A DNA stretch of 64,000 nt. It comes from Belnapia rosea. GTDB taxonomy: Bacteria; Pseudomonadota; Alphaproteobacteria; Acetobacterales; Acetobacteraceae. Position numbers and translations under genes: made by a program. Shown here one piece after another: positions 59,596 to 64,000 of this stretch (its first letter is position 1; each line of letters opens with the position of its first letter). The DNA lies in NCBI RefSeq assembly GCF_900101615.1, contig NZ_FMZX01000001.1, positions 744,001-808,000 on the forward strand. Direction: 5' to 3'. The notes under the pieces are model-generated. The model was not told the origin of the DNA. It saw only the letters and a program-made list of their open reading frames with translations, and searched no databases.

Positions 59596-60798
59596 ATGCC
59601 GCAGATCGATGCCGAACGCTTCCTCAAGGACCTCAACGAGCTCCGGCAGATCGGCCGCTACAAGACTGGCGTGCACCGTCCGACCTATTCCCCCGAGGAT
59701 ATGGAGAGCCGCCGCTGGCTGATGGAGCGCATGGCGGAGATCGGGCTGGAGCCGAGCATCGACGGCATCGGCAATGTCTATGGCCGCCACCGCGGCCCGG
59801 GCCCGCATCTCCTCGCCGGCAGCCATATCGAGAGCCAGAACCAGGCCGGCTGGCTCGACGGCGCGCTCGGCGTCATGGCGGCGCTCGCCCTGGCCCGTGC
59901 CGGGCTGCCCGTCGACGTGGCCGCCTTCGCCGATGAGGAGGGGCATTTCGAGGGCGGCTTCCTCGGCAGCAAGTCGATCATCGGCGCGCTGCCCGAGGAG
60001 GAGATCGACCGCAGCCGCAGCCGCAATGACGGCACGCCGCTGCGCGAGGCGCTGGCCGCCGCCGGCCTCGCGGGCAAGCCCCGCATGCAGCTGGAGCCAG
60101 GCCGTCACAAGGGCTTCTTCGAGATGCATATCGAGCAGGGCACGCAGCTCGAGCGCGCCGGCCTCCGCGCCGGCGTCGTCACCGGCATCGTCGCCATCTG
60201 GCAGTGGCGCATCACCATCGAGGGCATGCAGGACCATGCCGGCGGCACCACCATGGCCGAGCGCCGCGACGCCGGCCTCACCGCCGTCCGCCTGCTGGCG
60301 ATGATCGACCAGGAGATGCCGAAAGCCTGCGGCGAGCGCAGCACCTGGACCACCGGCCGCATCGCCGTCGAGCCCGGCGCGCCGAGCATCATCCCCGGCC
60401 GCGCCGACATCCTCTTCCAGTTCCGCGACATCGAGGTGGCGACGCTCGATCGGATGGAGGCCTGCCTCCGCGCCTGCGTGCAGGAGAGCAACCGGCGCGA
60501 GCGCTGCACCGCGACGCTGGCGAATGTCAGCAAGTCGCTCCCCGCGCCCTGCGACACGGCGATGATGGCCGCCCTCGACGCCGCGGCGGAGCGGAACGCT
60601 CCCGGCCTCTGGCAGCGCATGCCGAGCGGCGCGGGGCATGACGCGCAGTACATCGCCCGCGTCATGCCGGTCTCGATGCTGTTCACCCCCTCCATCGGCG
60701 GCATCAGCCATCACTGGGCGGAGGACACCAAGGAGGAGGACCTGGCGCTCTGCTGCCAGATCCTCGCCGACGCGGCGGAGCAGTTCCTGAAGGGCTAG
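59596..60798 (+). CDS. M20-family carbamoylase/hydantoinase-like amidase
   Basis: The 400-residue enzyme resembles N-carbamoyl-L-amino-acid hydrolases and allantoate amidohydrolases. The metal ligands are visible: H in [16 protein letters not shown] (near residue 76) with D in [14 protein letters not shown] near residue 115 with the catalytic Glu, [10 protein letters not shown] near 176 and GISHHWAED near the C-terminus. The usual HxD is HxE here and the GG pair of the next loop is AG. This may point to a different substrate. The 237-base gap to the Bug gene carries no other gene. Confidence 0.87.
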   Translation: MPQIDAERFLKDLNELRQIGRYKTGVHRPTYSPEDMESRRWLMERMAEIGLEPSIDGIGNVYGRHRGPGPHLLAGSHIESQNQAGWLDGALGVMAALALARAGLPVDVAAFADEEGHFEGGFLGSKSIIGALPEEEIDRSRSRNDGTPLREALAAAGLAGKPRMQLEPGRHKGFFEMHIEQGTQLERAGLRAGVVTGIVAIWQWRITIEGMQDHAGGTTMAERRDAGLTAVRLLAMIDQEMPKACGERSTWTTGRIAVEPGAPSIIPGRADILFQFRDIEVATLDRMEACLRACVQESNRRERCTATLANVSKSLPAPCDTAMMAALDAAAERNAPGLWQRMPSGAGHDAQYIARVMPVSMLFTPSIGGISHHWAEDTKEEDLALCCQILADAAEQFLKG

Positions 60799-61166
60799 CC
60801 CATCAGCGACACATGGGCGGCGACGATGCGCCAGCCCTCATCGGGGAAGCGCACCCATGTCTGGCTCTGCCGCCCGCGCTTCCCTGCCCGCAGGAATTCC
60901 GTGTTCGCCACGGCGAAGTCGCGGCCATAGGTGGTGACGACGGTGTTCTCCAGCTCGCGCTCCAGCCCCACCGGTGAGCGCCCGCTGCGGAAGGCGGCGA
61001 TCGCCTCCCAGCCATAGAGGCATTCCGCCGGGCCGTAGCGCAGCGTCCGCGCATCGCGCCGGAACAGCGCCTGCAGCACCGGCACGTCATTCGTCACCAG
61101 CGCCCGCTCATACTCCGCGAAGGCGGCCCGCACCTCCGCCACCACCTCGGGCAGATCGACATCCAT
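60795..61166 (-). CDS. AtzH-like / HpxZ protein
   Basis: A 123-residue NTF2-like fold protein of the AtzH/HpxZ family. The blocks [41 protein letters not shown] and [26 protein letters not shown] (each quoted elsewhere only in part) match that family, which accompanies allophanate hydrolase or oxalurate genes. Its stop codon shares the CTAG palindrome with the stop of the convergent M20 gene. The start at 61166 overlaps the stop of atzF by one base, so it is the last gene of the operon. Confidence 0.85.
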   Translation of the reverse strand: MDVDLPEVVAEVRAAFAEYERALVTNDVPVLQALFRRDARTLRYGPAECLYGWEAIAAFRSGRSPVGLERELENTVVTTYGRDFAVANTEFLRAGKRGRQSQTWVRFPDEGWRIVAAHVSLMG

Positions 61167-62947
61167 CAAGCGTTCTCCCTCGTGGCGAGATAGGCGCGCC
61201 ACCCGCCCGTAGCCGAGATATCCGGCATGCCGGCCACGCCCACCGCCTCGCAGAGGAAGCCGAGCGGGCTGGACCCATCCTGCAGCGTCACCCGGCCGAA
61301 GCCGAGCGGCGGCGGGATCTCCGCCAGGAAGGGCCCGACCGAGGCCGCCGGCAAGGCCCAGACCTCGCCCGCCACCGCGACGCCGCCCTCCGCCACCCGC
61401 ACCAGCCCCGGCCGCTTGCCGAGGTCATGCAGCCGGTAGAGCGGCGCCGTCCGCGCCTCAGCCAGGAACCGCCCGCCATGCCGCAGGATCTGCGGATTGA
61501 GCGGCAGCCCGGCCATATGCGCGCCGATCGCCAGCAGCGGCAGCTCCCCGGGCGCGAGGGCCGGTGGTGCGGAGGGCGCCGGCACCGCCCCGCCCAGTGC
61601 CCCGAGCCCGACCCCGGCCGAGGCATGCAGCCGCGCCCCGAGCCCGGCCAGCCGCGCCTCGGCGAAAGCCGGGCCTACCAAGGTGATACCGAAGGGCCGT
61701 CCATCCGGGCGGAAGCCCGCCGGCACGGCCAGCGCCGCCAGGTCGCAGATATTGACGAAATTCGTGTAGGTCCCGAGTCGGCTGTTCGCCGCCACCGGCT
61801 CCGCCGCCAGGTCGGCCAGGGCCGGCGTCCCCGGCGCCGTCGGCAGGATCAGCGCGTCGATGCCCTCGAAGAGGCGCCGCGCCAGCCGCCGCGCCTCGGC
61901 GGCCGCATCGAGATCGTCCCAGGCGTCGATCGTCCGCTTGTCGAGCCCAGCCTCGAGGATGCCGCGCGTCACCGGGTGCAGGCTGCCCGGCCGCTCCGTC
62001 ACCATCCCCCGCAGCGCCGCCGTCCGCTCCGCCACCCAGGCGCCGTCATAGAGACGCCGGGCGATGGCCAGGAAGGGCGCGATATCGACCCGCGCCACCG
62101 GCCCGCCCGCCCGCGCCAGCGCCGCCTCATAGAGCGCCGCATCCGCCGGGGTGTCGAAGACCAGCTGCTCCACGAGCGGCGCCGCCAGCCGCCAATGCGG
62201 CTGCGGCGCCGGCACCGCGCGCCAGCCCGCCGGGGCAGGGCGGGAATAGCGGTCCTCCCGCTCCGGCCCCGCCATCACCTCCAGCACCGTCGCGGCATCC
62301 TCGACCGCCAGCGCGAAGATCGAGATGCAGTCGAGCGAGCGGCAGGCCGGCACCACCCCCAGCGTCGGCACCAACCCGAGGCTCGGCTTCAGCCCGACGA
62401 TGTTGTTCACCATCGCCGGCACCCGGCCGGAGCCGGCGGTATCCGTCCCCAGGGAGAAGGCGGCGATGCCCGCCGCCACCGCCGTCGCCGAACCGGAGGA
62501 GGAGCCGCCGGGGATGCAATCGGGCACGACCGGGTTGCGCGGCGTGCCATGGGGGCTGCGCGTCCCGTTCAGCCCCGTCGCGAATTGGTCGAGATTGACC
62601 TTGCCGAGCAGCACCGCCCCCGCTGCCAGCAGCCGCGCCACCGCCGGGCTGTCCGAGGCCGGCTGGTAGGCGTAGTCCGGGCAGGCCGCCGTCGTCGGCA
62701 GGCCGGCGCAGTCGATATTGTCCTTCACCACGAAAGGCAGACCGAAGAGCGGCCGCCCCCGCTTCCCCTCCGCCGCCAGCGCCTCGGCCCGCGCCAGCAC
62801 CGCCTCGGCCGGGACGCGGGCGAGGAAGAGGGCCGGGTCGCCCCAGGCCTTGATCCGGCGCAATGCCTCGGCCGCTATGGCCACCGGGCTGCCGCCCGAG
62901 GCGATATACCTGGCCAGCGCCGGGAGGGTGAAGGCGGCGGGCAGCAT
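61166..62947 (-). CDS. atzF: allophanate hydrolase
   Basis: AtzF splits allophanate to ammonia and carbon dioxide. The 593-residue protein has an amidase-signature domain (about 1-440) with Lys in [13 protein letters not shown], cis-Ser in [14 protein letters not shown] and the nucleophile Ser in [12 protein letters not shown], followed by the allophanate-specific C-terminal domain (about 445-593) with [14 protein letters not shown] and [12 protein letters not shown]-like [16 protein letters not shown]. No urea carboxylase is adjacent, so allophanate may come from biuret or a similar compound rather than urea. The ATG at 62947 overlaps the upstream stop by one base; a GTG one codon earlier is the alternative. 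Confidence 0.92.
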   Translation of the reverse strand: MLPAAFTLPALARYIASGGSPVAIAAEALRRIKAWGDPALFLARVPAEAVLARAEALAAEGKRGRPLFGLPFVVKDNIDCAGLPTTAACPDYAYQPASDSPAVARLLAAGAVLLGKVNLDQFATGLNGTRSPHGTPRNPVVPDCIPGGSSSGSATAVAAGIAAFSLGTDTAGSGRVPAMVNNIVGLKPSLGLVPTLGVVPACRSLDCISIFALAVEDAATVLEVMAGPEREDRYSRPAPAGWRAVPAPQPHWRLAAPLVEQLVFDTPADAALYEAALARAGGPVARVDIAPFLAIARRLYDGAWVAERTAALRGMVTERPGSLHPVTRGILEAGLDKRTIDAWDDLDAAAEARRLARRLFEGIDALILPTAPGTPALADLAAEPVAANSRLGTYTNFVNICDLAALAVPAGFRPDGRPFGITLVGPAFAEARLAGLGARLHASAGVGLGALGGAVPAPSAPPALAPGELPLLAIGAHMAGLPLNPQILRHGGRFLAEARTAPLYRLHDLGKRPGLVRVAEGGVAVAGEVWALPAASVGPFLAEIPPPLGFGRVTLQDGSSPLGFLCEAVGVAGMPDISATGGWRAYLATRENA

Positions 62948-63789
62948 CACCCGAACCTCAGCAGGTCTTCCGCCGCCCGAAGCATCTCGCCATCCTTCGC
63001 CTTCAGCGCCTCGAGGATGCGGAAATGATCCGCCCCGCTCACCGGGATCAGCGGCCCCGGCGCATGCGCCTCGGCCCGCAGCGCGTGGAAGTCGCGCGAC
63101 TGCCGCCGCAACTCCGGCAGCTCGCCGGTGCCATAGGCGATGGCGAGCGGCTTCTGCACCACCGGCAGCCGCATGGGCGAGAGCGCGGCCAGCTCCGCCT
63201 CGGTCAGCGCCAGCTTCTCGTTGAGGTCGGTATCGCGGATCGGCGCCAGCTCGAAGATGCCGGAGATGGCGAGCCCCGCCGTGACCACCGGATGGTCGAG
63301 CGCCATGGCGGTGAGATGCCCGCCCGCCGACCAGCCCGACAGCACCACCTTGCCGCCGATCCCGTGCTCCGCCCCATGTGCCTGCAGCCAGTCGAGCGCG
63401 GCGCGGATCTCGCCGACGATCTGCGTCAGCGTCGCCTCCGGCCCGAGCGAATAGCCCGGCAGCGCCGCCGACCAGCCCCGCTCCAGCGCACCCGCCATGA
63501 AGGCGCAGAAATCCTCCCGCCGGTTGCGCTGCCAGTAGCCGCCATGGATGAAGACGAGGCAGGGCGCGGAGGCCTCGGCCGCCGGAAACAGGTCCCAGGC
63601 CGTCCGCTGCGTCGGCCCATAGGCAAGGTCGAGATGCCCGGCCCGCGCCGCGCGGAAGGGGGCCGCCTCGGCATTGCGCGCCGCGATCAGCGCCGGGCTG
63701 TCGGCGACCGCCGTGCTGTTGTCGTAGGCGGCGCTGCGCTCGGCGAGGCTGGCGCCGGCCCAGAAGGGCGGCAGCGGGTCATAGGCCAT
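62947..63789 (-). CDS. alpha/beta hydrolase, arylformamidase-like
   Basis: The 280-residue protein has an oxyanion-hole motif FIHGGYWQRN near residue 82, the nucleophile elbow GWSAGGHL near residue 152, and a C-terminal His in SGADHFRILEAL. This is the HGGYW branch containing kynurenine formamidase-like and carboxylesterase-like proteins. The active-site Ser-Asp-His can be seen, with Asp in the GTGELPE region uncertain. It lies between an ABC transporter and atzF, so an amide or ester hydrolysis that feeds allophanate production is plausible but inferred. AGGGAA precedes the ATG. Confidence 0.87.
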   Translation of the reverse strand: MAYDPLPPFWAGASLAERSAAYDNSTAVADSPALIAARNAEAAPFRAARAGHLDLAYGPTQRTAWDLFPAAEASAPCLVFIHGGYWQRNRREDFCAFMAGALERGWSAALPGYSLGPEATLTQIVGEIRAALDWLQAHGAEHGIGGKVVLSGWSAGGHLTAMALDHPVVTAGLAISGIFELAPIRDTDLNEKLALTEAELAALSPMRLPVVQKPLAIAYGTGELPELRRQSRDFHALRAEAHAPGPLIPVSGADHFRILEALKAKDGEMLRAAEDLLRFG

Positions 63790-63799
63790 GGTGGGTTCC

Positions 63800-64000
63800 C
63801 TAATGCAGGCTGCCGAGCAGCCCCGAAAGATGCCGCCGCAGCGCGTTGAACTCCACCCCCGTCGGGTCGCGCGGCCGCGGCAGGGCGATGCGCTCATCGG
63901 CGATGATCCGCCCCGGCCCAGGCGACATCACCACCACCCGGTCGGCGAGCAGGATGGCCTCCTCGATCGCATGGGTGACGAAGATGATGCTGAGCCGCGC
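63800..64000 (-). CDS. nitrate/sulfonate-type ABC transporter ATPase, C-terminal end (5' end outside window)
   Basis: Only the last 66 residues are present. They include the H-loop IIFVTHAIEEAILLADRVVVM and SPGPGRIIADERIALPRPRD, with the end typical of SsuB/TauB/NrtD-like ATPases. These serve importers of nitrate, sulfonates, taurine or pyrimidine precursors together with NMT1-like binding proteins. The gene ends ten bases before the alpha/beta hydrolase start, so the transporter and the atzF genes form one leftward operon. Confidence 0.9.
   Translation of the reverse strand, partial: ARLSIIFVTHAIEEAILLADRVVVMSPGPGRIIADERIALPRPRDPTGVEFNALRRHLSGLLGSLH

Overview
The window reads as chromosomal, GC-rich (roughly 70% by eye) alphaproteobacterial DNA, most likely from a Roseomonas-like member of the Acetobacteraceae. 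Supporting signs are the gene orders pcm-tolC-DUF2497/PopZ-valS and dgt-argS-SPOR-nagZ-(M50 protease)-scpA-scpB-...-tatB-tatC-serS, the alphaproteobacterial LexA box GTTC-N7-GTTC, an Ndufaf6-like squalene-synthase relative and several orphan substrate-binding proteins. I saw no insertion sequence, prophage, CRISPR array or rRNA. Genes are packed tightly, many with ATGA, GTGA or TGATG stop/start overlaps.

Layout. 0-2 kb: the end of a DHA2-type MFS exporter, then a leftward pair made of a conserved hypothetical gene and an SOS-type imuA preceded by a LexA box. 2.2-7.9 kb: cysK-cysE (cysteine synthesis), an OsmC-like peroxidase, and an acyl-CoA ligase followed by a TPP-dependent enzyme. 7.9-12 kb: a leftward signalling operon of a small membrane protein, a hybrid histidine kinase with two receiver domains and an HPt domain, and a REC-GGDEF diguanylate cyclase. 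12-22.8 kb: a gamma-glutamyltransferase-like gene and a complete carbon-phosphorus lyase core, phnGHIJKLM plus a DUF1045 gene, chained by overlaps. phnN converges on it, and a divergent phnF is followed by a second, diverged phnM. No phnCDE transporter is in view.

22.9-25.6 kb: a coupled set of a polytopic membrane protein, a DUF4345 protein and a small IGHNGGPPL-motif protein, then tRNA-Asn and tRNA-Cys. 25.6-34.6 kb: pcm, tolC, popZ-like, valS, two small membrane-protein genes (one DUF2243) and ilvD. 34.7-37.7 kb: a tiny Tyr/Pro-rich lipoprotein, a WXXGXW-repeat protein, xthA, an ErpA/IscA protein and a dGTPase. 37.7-47.1 kb: a long rightward run from argS to serS covering translation, peptidoglycan recycling, condensin ScpAB and Tat export, with an unexpected ABC ATPase where tatA often lies. 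47.1-52.4 kb: a DUF815 ATPase, yajC without secDF, an isochorismatase-like hydrolase, Fe/Mn SOD, the Ndufaf6-like protein, an XRE regulator and a Gly/Tyr-rich lipoprotein.

52.4-64 kb is accessory metabolism. It holds orphan TRAP and Bug-type binding proteins, a cupin, a secreted SGNH hydrolase, Nudix, ferredoxin, SDR and cyclase-family genes, RidA and an M20 carbamoylase-like enzyme. It ends with a leftward operon of an ABC ATPase (cut by the window edge), an alpha/beta hydrolase, allophanate hydrolase AtzF and an AtzH/HpxZ-like protein, which suggests import and breakdown of a urea-derived or carbamoyl compound.

The points I find most worth a second look are the LexA-boxed imuA with no imuB or dnaE2 beside it, the second diverged PhnM, the kinase/cyclase phosphorelay, and the allophanate operon in which an uncharacterised alpha/beta hydrolase sits where an upstream hydrolase would be expected.
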